Counted from the stretch's first letter, positions 32,661-45,507 are shown. The stretch: DNA of 64,000 nt from Clarkia xantiana subsp. parviflora (GCA_036873135.1 JAPTYO010000002.1:38183452-38247451); one strand, 5' to 3'. The notes: generated by a model not told the origin, from the letters alone. A program made the numbers and translations.

Positions 32661-33728
32661 GCTCCCACTCGCCGGAACGAGAAGGTGGCTGTTAATGTAT
32701 GGTCGTCAAAATATGCATCAATATTTCACTCCTCTGATATCGTCCTTTGCTTCCGAATAGTTCATACGAGGTTTGCCGTGCGACCTACGGACATGACAGG
32801 CATCGTGCTACTCATCTGTTAGGAGTGTTGTAGCGCCCGCGGAACGTTGATTCACTTTTCTCCAATCAACATGTTATAAAAAAAAAATTAAATATTGTCG
32901 CACTGTATCCTAGGTCAACTGATAATTCTGCTTTTGCCTAGTTTCCTCATGGGAACACTTCTCCAAGGAATTCGTACAAGTATTCACAATCTTCAGCTAA
33001 TATCCGGTTGGTGGCCACCTAGTGAATACAAGAGTCGGTGAATTACAGGTGAACTTCACCATCCCCATCCCTCATATTCTAAAGATATGGTCGCTGTGCC
33101 TTTTTGTTCAGGACTACACTCGTACGCCGGGAAGCGAACATTTAGACTGATCTTAGATATGAGTTCTGAGTTCGTGAGGATACTTTGGGTGCCTCTTCTT
33201 AAGGCTCCCGGGATCAATCATACGCTCGAGGTGAAGAAGTTTGTGCCCGCTAGAATCACGAGGATTCTTATCTAGCACAACCGAGTTGTGACCCCGTGGT
33301 CGAACATGGCACGCGTTTATGAAGCACGCGTCGATAGTATACCAGAACGTTTAAGTTCAAAGGAATGGGATATGTCAAATAATGTTATCGCAGATTCTCA
33401 TCTGGCCCATAATGTGGATTAATGATGAACGAAGTTCATCACGGCGATTTGCAAAACGAAGATCGTGTCGAGTTACTTCGAGACTAGATGATCGTCTTGC
33501 GTAATCAGGTTTATCCCCCTGACTCTTAGCCAATCTTGCTCAGTAGAGGCCCCCTACATTCGACATAGTTTTGGCAGAGGATTCCGTCCTCCTACGACTT
33601 TGTTTATAGACCGTAAATGATGTATTCAAACATTATGACGTCGATAGATCATAAACTCAATTGCAATTCTTTCGTTTCAAAAATGTAACTTTCAATTATC
33701 AAAATTTTATCACAGATACATGCCACTT
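32661..33728 (-). other. Element E 3' untranslated region with PPT
   Basis: The PPT is at 32661-32675 (minus CCGGCGAGTGGGAGC). The rest corresponds in reverse complement to 52166-53289 of D. No coding signal. Confidence 0.7.
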
Positions 33729-34582
33729 TTAAACCCTACGCAATCCAAGCAGTTTTACAAGCTTTTCGAATATATCCCTACGTAGTGGTTTCGTTAATGG
33801 GTCCGCAACCATGTTATCTGTGGACAAGTATTCCAAAGTGATTATATTGTCTTCTACCCTAGATTTAGCATAAAAGTATTTCACATCAATGTGTTTGGTC
33901 CTACTACGGTACTTCAGATTCTTTACTGCCGTAATGGTTGCCTGACTGTCATAGAACACCTTCACAGGTTTACTCCTAACATTGCTATCAAGCAGTAGAG
34001 TAAGAAGTCTTTTCAGCCAGACCGCCTCCTGTGCGTTTTTCGAGAGGGCTACGAATTCTTATTCCATCGTGGACAGCGCGACACAGGTTTGCTTCTTGCT
34101 CGTCCATGAAATGGCGGCATTAGCAAGGAGAAACACTCCTCCTGTGGTGGACTTACGATCATCCGGATCGCCACCATGGTCGGCGTCACTATTACCGGTC
34201 AATTTTAACTTCCTGCCCTCATAGCACAGTGCGTAGTCGACGGTACCTTTCAGATAACGAATAATTCGTTTTACAGCCTTTAAATGTTGATAGCCAGGAT
34301 CTGATTGGAAATGTGCTACTAGGCCCAAGGCGTAACAGATATCCGGACGAGTGCATGCATGGTATACATCAAACTACCAACCATGCTTAAATACTATGTA
34401 CCCTTCATCTGTTCCCGCTCTGCCAGGTTCTTGGGGCCGTCACATTTTGATAAAGCGCACCCAAACACCACCGGCGTATCCACGGGTTTGGCATCCTATA
34501 ATCTGAACCTTTTCAACAAATTGTTGATATAGGCTTCTTGAGACAGACATAATTTCAGGGCAGCCCAATCTCTAGCAATTTT
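33729..34582 (-). pseudogene. RT C-terminus and RNase H of element E
   Basis: Minus-strand frames encode SDPGYQHLKAVKRIIRYLKG, the RNase H start GNSDADHGGDPDDRKSTTGG, then FYDSQATITAVKN and RTKHIDVKYF, ending LLGLRRV-stop near 33729. The D, E, D-type RNase H residues are recognisable (SDADH, STMEQEF, DSQA). One frame break lies near 34060 and several stops lie upstream. The RT part 5' of this is separated by the CACTA element; both halves align without a gap when it is removed. Confidence 0.85.
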
Positions 34583-35135
34583 CACTACAAAAAAACATAT
34601 TTTTAGTGATGAATATTTTGTGACCATAATATAATTAGTCACTAAAATTTAATTTTTTAGTAGCTTCATATGAATTTAGTCACAAATTATATATTCATGA
34701 AACTATTTAGTGATGAACTAATATTTAGTTGCTTATCACAACCAATTTATGTCAAAGCAAAATGAAACATGTATGTACTAAGCTAAACACATGGCGATAA
34801 TTGGAAGTTTTAGTTACTAAATATTAGTTTGGACAGGTACCGCTGCTATATATAATATGTGATGATTTTCATCTAGTTAAAAATTGTAAATAACGTTTAA
34901 ATATTAGTTCGTTTTATTCCTACCATTCGATATGTGTATATTACACCATTTTGTTTTGTTATCAAATATTTAAAATTAGTTTAATTTCAGATGATAATTT
35001 TATTTATTTTCACAAATATTATAGGGCATGTAACTTTGGTTCCAAGAAATAGTTTCTATTTTGCCAAAAAAAGTAGCTAACTATAAATAATCTCTAAGAA
35101 ATAATAATATAGTTTATAATTGATAATTTATTTTA

Positions 35136-35671
35136 GGGTTAATAGGTGTTTTGGTCCATAATGTTTGACGACTTTTGGGTTTTGGTCAATGATGTTTATT
35201 TTTGCCTAATTTTGGTCTCATATGTTTGCATATTTTTTCTAGTTTTAGTCTTTCCATTAATATTTTCCGTTAAGTGACATGTGTAAGTCACGTGATCCAC
35301 CCTAAACTTTTAATTTTGTTCATTTTAGTCCCTCTAATACTTTCCTACCTTTTTTTTGTTCAATTTAGTCCTAAAGTCTCAAAATTGACTTCTCCAATTT
35401 GGGTCAATTTTGAGACTTTAGGACTAAATTGAAAAAATAAAAAAATAATTAGGAAAGTATTAGAGAGACTAAATTGAACAAAATCAAAAGTTTAGGGTGG
35501 ATCACGTGACTTGCACATGTCACTTAACCGAAAATATTAACGGAATGCAACGGAAAGACCAAAACTAGAAAAAATATGCAAACATGTGAGACCAAAACTA
35601 GGAAAAAATAAACATCATAGACCAAAACCCAAAAGTTGTCAAACATCATAGACCAAAACACCTATTAACCC
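35136..35671. mobile_element. Fold-back Mutator-like MITE inside the CACTA element
   Basis: Two arms of about 250 bp form a near-continuous inverted repeat, beginning GGGTTAATAGGTGTTTTGGT and ending with its complement. The centre is near GACTTCTCCAATTTGGGTCA. Flanks are TTTATTTTA (35127-35135) and TTTATTTTT (35672-35680), a 9-bp duplication with one mismatch as expected for Mutator-like elements. There is no coding capacity. Confidence 0.85.
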
Positions 35672-36036
35672 TTTATTTTTATTCATTTTATGATATAGTA
35701 ATTATAGTTATTTAGTAGTAGAAGAATATATTTGAAAAAAAAAAAGGTGCTACTAATAAACAAGTAATTAATTAATAGAAAATAAGTTATTATTATTATT
35801 TTGGCTGAACATAAAATAAATTATTTACAAATTAGCTAGCAATTAAATATATAAATAATAAAAACTGTTTTTTTTATACCTTCTATGATGGACCAGTCCA
35901 TCTTTATCTCACGACTAATAATAATCTGACCTAAATTTTTCCTTTAATATCTCAAATAACTACCATTATAGTTATCTCAATTATTCAATCTCCCTTAAAT
36001 TTCTCACAAATATCGTGATAAGTGGCAGGCCATTGC

Positions 36037-36540
36037 ACAAGATGGGAGCTCCCTAGCAGTTGAAGTCTCCATCTATTCCATATGCATGTGTAAGTGAACG
36101 TTTTTTTCATCTTCCTTAAAACACTAGAATCTCTAGTTGATCTTCATCCATCTCCTCCGGCCACCATGCGTTTTTGCAGTTCCCTCTTTTTCCTCTCTGA
36201 ATTTCTCGATCAATCTATCTAAGAATTCAATTTTGAGGGTGCATATATTGGAATTTATATAATTGGAAGATGGTGGTAGAGACAGTCATTGGCTTCCGCA
36301 GTACCTCCATAGGTAATATTTTCGGTTCTCTCTATCCCTTGGATCCCGACGTGGTCTATCTAGCATATCTAAGTGTTAATTTGAAGAAAAAATCGCCATG
36401 GATACGAAATGGATTTTCGAATATCTCCTGTCGGGTTTCACAACTACCATGCGTTCCATCGTCGTCATGTTCTTCATTGTTTTGCAGGATTCTATCGAGT
36501 AAGATGCAATATGAATTCATGAGAGACATATAGAATCATT
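36037..36540 (+). other. Gene-like segment inside the CACTA element, possibly captured
   Basis: Composition is less AT-rich than the surrounding transposon. A pyrimidine-rich leader-like stretch precedes an 87-codon frame from ATG 36270. The frame (MVVETVIGFRSTSIGNIFGS...) matches no family I recognise. CACTA elements often pick up host fragments, but nothing here proves that. Confidence 0.3.
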
Positions 36541-36910
36541 TATACTTATTGACAATGTCGCCTACTTCCTTTAACATGTGTATATTGTATCAAAATAATT
36601 TTGCATATACTTCGTACCATTTATTTGGAGTTATATGTTGTAAGATTATATATGAGATCTTATTTAGGAGTTGTCTCTTATTAATGTACATACTTTTATA
36701 CATATATTGATATTGATATATATAATAATTATGAACACTCCAAAGTATGAAGTATGTTGATATGGTTTAACTGAGAGTAATTTGTAAACCATTCACTCTT
36801 TAATATTTTATTTTATCAGTTTTAATTAGAAAAATAATAAATAAAAAACGCATAAATAATATTTTTTAAAAAATTATATAGATATATGTATTGCTACCAT
36901 CATAAATATA

Positions 36911-36990
36911 CCACCAGTAGTTGTGGTCTAGTGGTTGAGAGCGAAGATGGTTTGGCTCCGAGGTCACGAGTTTGAATCCCCCCAGCGACT
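36911..36990 (+). mobile_element. tRNA-like SINE head with Pol III A and B boxes
   Basis: TGGTCTAGTGG (36924-36934) resembles the A box and GAGTTTGAATCC (36968-36979) the B box, about 34 bases apart. The surrounding bases do not fold into a full cloverleaf with a complementary acceptor stem, so a functional tRNA is unlikely. It fits the head of a tRNA-derived plant SINE. Confidence 0.5.
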
Positions 36991-37253
36991 TAATTAAAAT
37001 CACTATTAGACCATTCCTTTTATTTCCCAAAAAAAAACCATATCATAATTAATGATTAGTGACTCTTTGGCGTAGTCACAAATTCCTGCTTTATTTAGTG
37101 GCTAGTTTTCATTTGGTCACTATTTCATTTATCAACCTTATCTACTGTGACCACCCTGCGACAAACGTTTTTTGGTCACTGATTTATTCTGTGACTGTTT
37201 TGCAGTGTTTTGTGACCTTCTAGCAGCCACAAAAAACATGTTCTGGTGTAGTG

Positions 37254-37950
37254 TTTAATGCCCAAGATGTACGTGGCCTCTCCCATGTCTTTCATCTCGA
37301 ATACAGATGGCAACCATGACTTTGACTTGTTCATAAAACTCACATGGTTCGCGGCAATGAGTATGTCGTCCACGTATAAGGTTAAGATGACATACTTAGA
37401 CCAGAAGGTCTTATAATACACCCACGGATCCTCGTGAAGATTCACGAATCTGTTTCCTACGATTTCCTCGTGGAATCTGCGGTACCATTGCCGAGACGAT
37501 TGTTTAAGACCGTAGATGGACCTTTGGAGTTAACAAACTTTACGTTCGTTACCAGGAGTAATGAAACCCTTCGGTTGATCCATGTAGATCTCTTCCTCTA
37601 GGTTTCCGTGGAGGAACGCGGTCTTAACATCCATTTGGTGCAGCTCGAGATCGAGACTTGCGACCAAGGCCAGAATAACCCGTACTGTGGTATAACGCAC
37701 AGTTGGTGAGTATGTTTTGTCAAAGTCCACTCCGTGAAGTTTGGTATATCCTTTCGCAATAAGTCGAGCTTTGTACCGTTCGACCTATCCATCAGCAATG
37801 AGTTTCAATTTAAGAACCCACTTAGCTCCTATGGCCCTGCGATCAGCAAGTAAATCAACCAAAGACCATACCGAATTGGCTTTCATTGAGGAAATCACTT
37901 CCTCCATTGCATTCCTCCATTCCTTTTCTTGAGGTCCTTCCAACGCTTGG
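37254..37950 (-). pseudogene. RT N-terminal two thirds of element E
   Basis: Minus-strand frames read IGAKWVLKLKLIADG, VDFDKTYSPTVRYTTVRVIL, MDVKTAFLHGNLEEEIYMDQ and the catalytic LTLYVDDILIAAN (YVDD box), ending ATYILGIK at the CACTA junction. Stops lie between the frames (for example at the VERYKARL and KVC positions). This is a typical copia reverse transcriptase. Confidence 0.88.
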
Positions 37951-39420
37951 TGAACCGTTACTGGTTCGTCAACAAATGTTAGAGTGAGGATTTCTCCTCT
38001 CTCGATGGGATACTTCCTAGGAGAAGTTCTATGCCTTTGACTACGTCTAGGCTCGTTGACCCCATATTGATTCTGAACTGTACTCCCACTCGGAACAATG
38101 CTTCTTATCGGAGCATCACTCCCACTGGGAATAAGGGCAGTGCTTGAACCTTCACCTAAAACCTTCCTTGGACGACCTCTTGGTCTCGGGATCCTATCTC
38201 CGAGATGAATTCCTTGATCACTAGGACCTGGAACCAAGTTAGTAGGATGAATCCCACTGGAAACAATGGGTAGAATCGGTGGTTGTGGTATCGGTTCAGC
38301 TACATGATTATCCGGTTCAACTTGATTCGTCCATGCAGCAATAGTGACTTGTGTGGTAGGGTTTGATCCTCCCACTGGATTTACTATGAAAATGTTTCCA
38401 TTATCATTTACCATCACATTCACTTGAGCTGTTGGTTCAAATCTCCCACTCGAAGAAAGTGGGACCTGATCATCAATGTTATCCTGCTCCAGTTCAATCA
38501 ACACTTCATCTGTTTTAATCTCATTTAGCGTTGGAAATTCGTCCTCATGGAAAGTTACGTCTCTGGACTCATGTTCGATCACGCCACCATTTTCTTGAGC
38601 TGACACGAATACGTAACCTTTAGATTTCTCTGAATACCTTATAAAGATACTCTTTAGTCCTTTGGGTCCTAACTTGCCGAAACGGCTGTCAGTTGTATAT
38701 GTATAGGCTGTGCAACCCCAAGGTCGCAGTCTGGTGAGATCCAAGTCTCTACCATGCCACAACTAATATGGCGTTGTGTCTACCGCCTTAGTTGACACAA
38801 GGTTTACTACATGAGTGGTAGTCAATAACGCATCACTCCAATAGGAGATTGGTAATTGTGCGTGCGACATCATGGTTCTGACCATGTCTAGGAGTGTTCG
38901 ATTACAACGTTCAGCCACACCATTTTGCTGTGGTGTGTTGGGGATTGTCGTTTGATGAGCTATCCCTCTTTCTTTGCACAACTTATCAAACTCACTAGAG
39001 AGATATTCTCCACCTCTATCAGTGCGTAAGTTTTTTTTTACAATTCGCTCATGCTGATTCTCTACGAGGTTTAGAAGCTTACTAAAGCAATTTATTGCCT
39101 CGAATTTACGAGTAATCAAATGAGTAAACTCATAACAGGTGTAGTCTTCAATGAAAATTACGAAGTATCGTTTTCCATTCCTGGCGGTTACACTCATTGG
39201 TCCACACACGTCGGAGTGAATCAACTGCAATGGATACTCGGCTCGTTGAGCTTCGCCGAATGGTTTGTGGGTGGACTTTCCTGCTAGACAATCATGACAA
39301 GTGTGTTTAATCACGTTGCTGGTACTAGGCAAAAGCTCTCTTCGGGCTAATGAATGGACCTTTTTAGCTTATATGTCCCAGCCTCGCATGCCATTTAGCC
39401 GCGTCAGTCTCTGCTTCCCT
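37951..39420 (-). pseudogene. Integrase of element E (copia, DDE)
   Basis: A 189-codon frame (39332-38763) contains HTCHDCLAGKSTHKPF, the first catalytic Asp in LIHSDVCGPM, the second in LRTDRGGEYLS, and the Glu in TPQQNGVAE. After a stop at 38763 the C-terminal part continues to 37785 with VIEHESRDVTFHEDEF and the basic linker EPRRSQRHRTSPRKYP. Integrase would insert the cDNA. The stop within the catalytic unit and other lesions make it inactive as it stands. Confidence 0.9.
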
Positions 39421-39439
39421 GGAGGATAATGCATACATT

Positions 39440-39850
39440 CTATTCGAATCTATACATCAATTCAAATCCATGATAAATAGACCATAAGAGGAATAAGCAT
39501 GCCCAAAGAAGACATTGCCTTTATTTATGCGAACAAAGTTCTTCTCAAATGATAAAATGTAATTATTATTCATAAGAGCGGAAACAGAAACAACATTTCT
39601 ATGGATTCTTGGAGCAAAAAGGACATTTTCAAGTAGTATGGTCCTGCCATTATTTATAGACAACTTGCAGTTCTCTACTCCTATGACTTCAATTTGTGAG
39701 TTGTCGCCAATGTATATCCTCATAGAATCTTTGGCAATCGTCTAAACTTGGCGAACAGTCCTTTGTCGTTGGCTATGTGGTCCGTCGCACCTGAGTCAAG
39801 AATCCAAAAAGGATTTGAGTCAGTTAACATGATAGTGGTGGAAACTAGAG
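39440..39850 (-). pseudogene. Copia protease of element E
   Basis: The minus strand reads WILDSGATDHIANDKGLFAK (DSGA active site), then after a frame break MRIYIGDNSQIEVIGVENCK and NVLFAPRIHRNVVSVSAL. This is the usual retropepsin plus linker that precedes integrase in copia Pol. A frameshift separates the active site from the rest. Confidence 0.85.
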
Positions 39851-40661
39851 CTTACATTACATAACCAAGGTCGCATGCCTTTTCATGATGCAATTTGCTG
39901 GACCCTGTTCCTTTGCTATTCGGCGTGGACTGGAGTTCCCGCGGATTATCTCTGATTTTAGTCGGAGATTGCCTGGTTTAGGTTTTGTCAACATTTTACC
40001 GTCAACAACCTGTTGTTTCTTTCCTTTGTTCATCATCTTTCTCTTCCCTTGCCCAGTATGTCCCGGTATTGGTTTCAGTCGAGCTTGTTCCATCTCGATG
40101 AATTTCAGGACCGATGTAAGATCTAGCACGGAACCACTGGCAGTCAGTAAAGCCTTGGCTGCTCTCCAAGACTTCAGAAGAACCCCGATAATGGCCTGAA
40201 TTTTATCTCATTCACCCACCTGACCTTCCTCTTCAGTGGTTTCAGCATTCCAAGGAGGTCGTATACCTTTTCAAGTACACTCTTGCTGTAGCTATTTAAG
40301 CTTTCTTCCATTGTTGGTATAAGAGGGTACAAGATCGTTGCTATGCCATTTCCATATTTCAGGAAGAGAGCATCCCAGATGTCCTTTGTAATCGGAACAT
40401 CCTTATACATGACATGGAAACCCTAAGACATCTCGGACAGCAATACCTCCTTAGCTCTCTTATCATCTTGCTCCTAGTAGAAATGGGCATATGCTAGGTC
40501 TTTGGTTAGACCAGCATCTGGGTAGCTCATGGATTTCTGTATATGACCTATAAGGCCATGATCCTCCAACAGTGCATTGACGCGCTTACTCCACGACTCG
40601 TAGTTCGTCTTAATCAAAAGCTCATTAGCACAGGATGATGTCATCTATGTTGTTATTTGTT
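39851..40661 (-). pseudogene. gag of element E, 5' end displaced by element F
   Basis: Broken frames include ITKDIWDALFLKYGNGIATI and a basic stretch KRKMMNKGKKQQ before the protease. No clean CCHC knuckle was found. The frame is interrupted at 40662 by the ACTAA target duplication of F; the gag start region continues at 48030-48060. Confidence 0.65.
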
Positions 40662-40666
40662 ACTAA

Positions 40667-41238
40667 TTTCACGCCCCAAAATCCACCTTGGAAGTTAGGG
40701 GTGATGGTCGTTATTTACTAGTAATAAACTTGTAAATAACGGAGCCTCAAAAGATCATTTAATTGAAAACAACTCCAATTCCATAGGTATTATAATACAA
40801 GGAATCATGATACTTAAATAATCCAACATCTCTCTATACATAAGTATCTAATTCAAGGGAATAACGCCAACTGCATACCTCTAATGCGTTCTCTAAAATA
40901 ATCCAAAAATCCAGCGTATCTATGTCATTAAATACGCAACATCAGACGCTTTATCTGCTTATCCTGAACTTGAGTAGTTGACAACTTCATGATTCATGCT
41001 TCTGCTGCGCACTCTGATATCATCCAAAATTCAACGCCTCGGAATATCGCATAGAAGGTCACCTGGTATTGATGATCTGAAGTACTATTCACTCGTCCTG
41101 AAACTGAGGAATTTAATAGGGGTAAGTTGCTGGGAGCAACTCAACAAGTAGTGGTCACTTATTCTTAATGGATCAAGCTCTAGGATATATATATATATTT
41201 ATATTTATATATTTATATCTAGGTCATAGTGGTACTAA

Positions 41239-41293
<55 letters not shown>

Positions 41294-43274
41294 TATATCT
41301 AGGTCATAGTGGTACTAAATATAAGGTTTTCAACTAACGTCAAAACAATGCTAAGTTCAAAAACTTCCACAAAACCTATTTGATCAAAGTCGGAGGTTAA
41401 ACAATAGGTGCATAACTTATCAAAATTCATAAACGGATCAGAGTCGGAGGTCATTCAGAAACAGAGGCTTTGAACTTAATCGAATGTCGGAACGGAACAT
41501 ATCAGAGGTTTCAAACTTAATCGAAATTCAGAACATAACAGATCAGATCAGAGGTTGCTCTAGTCTTTTCATCACGCCTACTATGCCTGCAGGAAGGCTC
41601 CAATGTTTTCCCCCATTGGAAGGATGCAGAGCCCAGGTATGCCGTTGGGTCGGCTCCAATGTTTTCCCCCATTGGAAGGATACAGAGCCCAGATATTCCG
41701 TTGGGTCAGCCAAAAGCGATCTATCTTCGTATGCATACGTCGGAAGGGCCCTATCAAGGGATCAGATCGTAGCCAAACTTACGAGCGAGTCAGAGACGGA
41801 GGTCGAACTTCATAAAATAGGTTTTCCTAGACAAAAGTCGCATTTCATAAAATAGGTTTCCGAGACCAAAGTCGAACTTCATAAATTAGGTTTCCCTTAA
41901 CAATTTCCATCAAAACATTATATCAAGGCATATCACGGAAAAATTCTTGCAAAATTGAGCACATCAAAATATACGTAATTCATAACAGAACTTCAAGCAC
42001 TTGATTCGAATTTCAAAATACGAAAATTATATTTATACTCGAAAAGGGCTTATCTTTGAAACTTCACGCAATGTAGAAAATATTTATTTTGTAAATATAT
42101 CAATAAGCAAACTACTTACCTCAACCGAACCCCAAAAACTGACGTCAATTGCTCCGTCGAACCTATTTCCCTAAAAATGATACGATAACATGTATAAGAC
42201 CTTCTGTCTGAGCCACAAAGTCCTCTAAATTTCCAGCCACTAAATCATAACTCAAATCTCCTAGGGTCCAATTCAGATTTCAAATTCACTGCTCCCGTCA
42301 CGGCACGCAAAACTAGGCAAAAACCCGGTATCCTATTATTCGCTGATTTTTCGACCATCTCAGAAAAATTCCCAAAAATTACTGTAAGTAGAGTTTTCAA
42401 TTATTAGACCAACGACGAAATGGTGTCGCGTTTCGACATCCGGGTGGCTCACACGAGTCGATCAAAGTTGGCCCGAGTCAACTTCATCTTCAACCTAAGA
42501 CCAGATTTTACAAATTGCCGAGCCAATATCGGGAGCTCGGTTCTCCCTTGTCCGGGCTCGGTTTTGAGTGTTCGGTGTCAATGGAAAGGCCTTACAATGA
42601 AATTCAAGATCATGGATTTCTTGTTGCGAAATAATCAGTAAAGATACAACTTTTATGGCCTCAAAGTTCACGGTTCAACATAATTTCTGAAACTTCAAAT
42701 CTCGATATCTAACAAACGGCACGATGAAATTCGGTTTCGTCACTTGTAATAGATTAATTAGGTCCCCTAGAGTCTAACCATGGCCAGAAACGAGAATAAG
42801 TACCACCAAAACGTAATCCACCATTAACGACCTTCGAAGCTTTCTCACTCTAGGAATAAACATCTAACACTGAAAGTATGCGAAAAAAGCTATTGAGTTT
42901 ACCTTAATCGTGATCTGAAACTTCATCGAACACTCATAGATACACAGTTTTTTCTGCTACCATGGTTGCTTGGTCGGGCTTCGAGAATTCGTTAGTTTCT
43001 TGTTTTGAGATTCTCTCTTGCTCTCCAAGCTCTTTAGGGTTTGATTGGGCTAAGAAACCAGATGAGAGAACCCTTAGATGGTATAGACGGTACACAAAAA
43101 CCCTTCAATCCTGATTTGTGGTGATTTGGATGCCTTGCCACAAAACCTACGTGATATATTATAGGTTTGTAAAGAGAAAATAGGTTTTGACCTTAAACTT
43201 TGCCCTTATATTGTATTAGAAGCTGAATTTTCCAACTTGCAAAATTGGTCCTCTAAATTTATGCAGGTTTTACA
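40667..43274 (-). repeat. Element F 3' LTR (left)
   Basis: It is 2608 bp, longer than the right copy because a segment with TCATAGTGGTACTAAATATA and (TA)n is duplicated at 41190-41320. Both copies contain near-duplicate CTCCAATGTTTTCCCCCATT blocks (41608 and 41654), which are a small internal repeat. Confidence 0.9.
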
Positions 43275-43452
43275 ATCTACCCCCTTAAAAAAAATTTCCT
43301 TGAAATTTAGGAAATACCTGCATCGTCGAACAAGTGGAGGTACTTTCGCTTCATGTCCTCCTCCAACTCCCACGTTGCTTTCCTTTCACTTAGATGTTCC
43401 CATTTGTACTTTCACATATGGGATAATGCGTCGCCTTAATACTTGGTCTTTC

Positions 43453-44022
43453 TTATCCACTATCTGAATAGGTATTTTCCTCAAACGATAAGTCTTGTTT
43501 TAGTTCCAATGGGCGATAGTCGATCACATGACTCTCGTCGTGCACGCACTTCCTTAGCATTGAGACCTGTAACACGTCATGCACTCCAGAAATCACAGGT
43601 GGTAATGCGAGTCTATACGCCACTTCCCCAACTTTTTGAAGTATCTCAAACGGTACAACATACCTCGGGCAGAGTTTACCACGCAGCCCAAACCTCATTA
43701 CTCCTTTCATATGAGAAACTTTCAAGAATGCCTTATCCCTAACTTGGAACTCCATGTCTCGACGTCTTTCATCCGCGTAACTCTTTTGCCTGCTCTGTGA
43801 AGTACGAAGCCTTTCTCAAATTATCTTGACATTTTCTTCCATTTGTTGTTCCAATTCGGGTCCTAAGATTTTCCTTTCTCCTACATTGTCCCAATGAGTA
43901 GGGGTTCGGTACCTCCTACCGTACGATGCCTCATATAGTGCCATCACGATAGTTTGATAACTTTTTCTATCCACTGAACCAAACAATGATAGTGGTCTTC
44001 CTCGAGCAATCAAAATCAACAA
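43453..44022 (-). pseudogene. Integrase C-terminal region of element F
   Basis: Two minus-strand frames read YEASYGRRYRTPTHWDNVGE followed by MEFQVRDKAFLKVSHMKGVM, KLCPRYVVPFEILQKVGEVA and YRLALPPVISGVHDVLQVSM. This is the conserved C-terminal integrase/GPY-type block of chromovirus (Tekay/Del-like) gypsy elements. A stop or frame break separates the two parts. No chromodomain could be identified downstream before the PPT. Confidence 0.85.
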
Positions 44023-45490
44023 TAAGAGACCTCAACATATATTCTCTAGAATTTGAGTAGTCGGTTGCGACTAACTGTTGAAAATGGAACGATACTGAAA
44101 TTCTTGTCTCCAAATTCCTAATTCAAAGTCTCTTAAAACTTTTCCAAGACTTTTATGCACATTCAAAACAATATTATCTGAAACTCCATGCCTTCGTACA
44201 ATTTTCTTTATGTATAGCTTCGCTAACATGCATTAGTAATCTTTCTGATTGGGCAAGAAGCGTGCAAATTACATTGACCAGTTCCTAATTTCATTAATGA
44301 CACTCTTTCTACGGGAGTCATTAAACTCTAGTGACAATATTCACTGAAGTTTATTCCTATTAGATATCTTCAAGCACCAAAAGAGTAACGCAGCTTATAC
44401 TCTAGTATCTTCACGACTTAAATTCAATGAACGAGTTTCAAACTTTCCATCAGTAACAAATCAGAAAGTTTTGTTTTAGTTTTCCAGTTCATACATATCC
44501 ATTTGTTACAAACTTCCTAACTTTCCTTACCAAACATCAAATTTTCTAAAAGTCGTACATGAAGTTGGTCTCACAATACATACTCATGTCCAATAAAACT
44601 GTGATCTCTTTATATAGTGGCATTCCAAAGTTTACAAACTACTGATATTCATAACCGATCTCGTCGTAACTTCGATAATCCATATTTTCCATACTCAATG
44701 AATGGTCACTTTTCTTTGTATAAGGAAATCTTCTTTCGATTCTCATATATCAATCTTCATAAACATTAAAATTTACCATTCATATCTCACTAGTACTTCC
44801 GTATTGGGAAAGCACTTCGAATTTCCTTATTCGAAATTAACATTTCTTCTTTAGGTATAAATTAATAGCATTTCTACTACTAAACTACCATCTTAACTCA
44901 TTTTATCACAAAATCAGCTCGTTCTCAATGAGTTGATAATTTATTTACATGCTCTGACCTTGACAACTTAATAAGTCGTCATCTTCCTAATCACGAGTCT
45001 AATCTAAATATCAACTTCCATTTGTTTTCTTTTAAACATCCTTTGTTTTTTTTTCCAACTTGAAAGTCCAAACTCCTTTTTTTTTATTAAGCTCTTTCTT
45101 GTAGGTCAAGATTTTCATTTTCTTTTCTTGAGATTGAACATCTTGAAATAACTCTCTCCAACAGCGCGAAGATTTCTTAGCATGTTGTCCAGTAAGACAT
45201 TCTTAACTTCAACTTCCATAGTCATTGACATCCTTACAATAAATTCCGTCCATGAAATCCATTCTGAGTCTAATAAAACTGATAAAGCTTTCTACAATCC
45301 ATCCAAAATTCATATATTTTTTCCACTACATGAAAATCATTTTCCAAACTTACTCCAAGATCTTCCTTATAGCATAACCATGTAGATCTTTAATACTTCC
45401 ATCTTCATGTCTTAACATCCTCATTCTCCTCATAGTTCTAGTGTCCTTACTTGACTAACGATCTTAGCCACATGGTTATGGGTCTAGGGT
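44023..45490. other. Interior of element F without recognisable domains
   Basis: AT-rich DNA lies between the PBS and the integrase remnant. No gag, protease or RT motif was found in any frame. It is probably leader plus the scar of a large deletion. Confidence 0.5.
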
Positions 45491-45506
45491 TTGCTCGGAT
45501 ACCACT
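45491..45506 (-). other. Primer binding site of element F
   Basis: Minus strand AGTGGTATCCGAGCAA, close to the initiator-tRNA-Met complement TGGTATCAGAGC, begins after one base (45507) from the LTR. Confidence 0.7.
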
Positions 45507-45507
45507 C

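Larger units (their letters stand above)
34583..37253. mobile_element. Non-autonomous CACTA (En/Spm)-like transposon in the RT of element E
   Basis: The 2671-bp element has ends CACTACAAAAAAACAT and (reverse) CACTACACCAGAACAT, with 3-bp duplications TTT at 34580-34582 and 37254-37256. Subterminal regions carry many TAGTGAC/GTCACTA words at both ends, as in CACTA elements. No transposase was found. It contains a fold-back MITE, a tRNA-like SINE head and a possible captured segment near 36037-36540. E is colinear with D once the element is removed. Confidence 0.88.

Noticed and set aside
36911..36990. Functional tRNA gene
   Set aside because: A- and B-box motifs are present but no consistent acceptor stem or cloverleaf could be drawn by eye.
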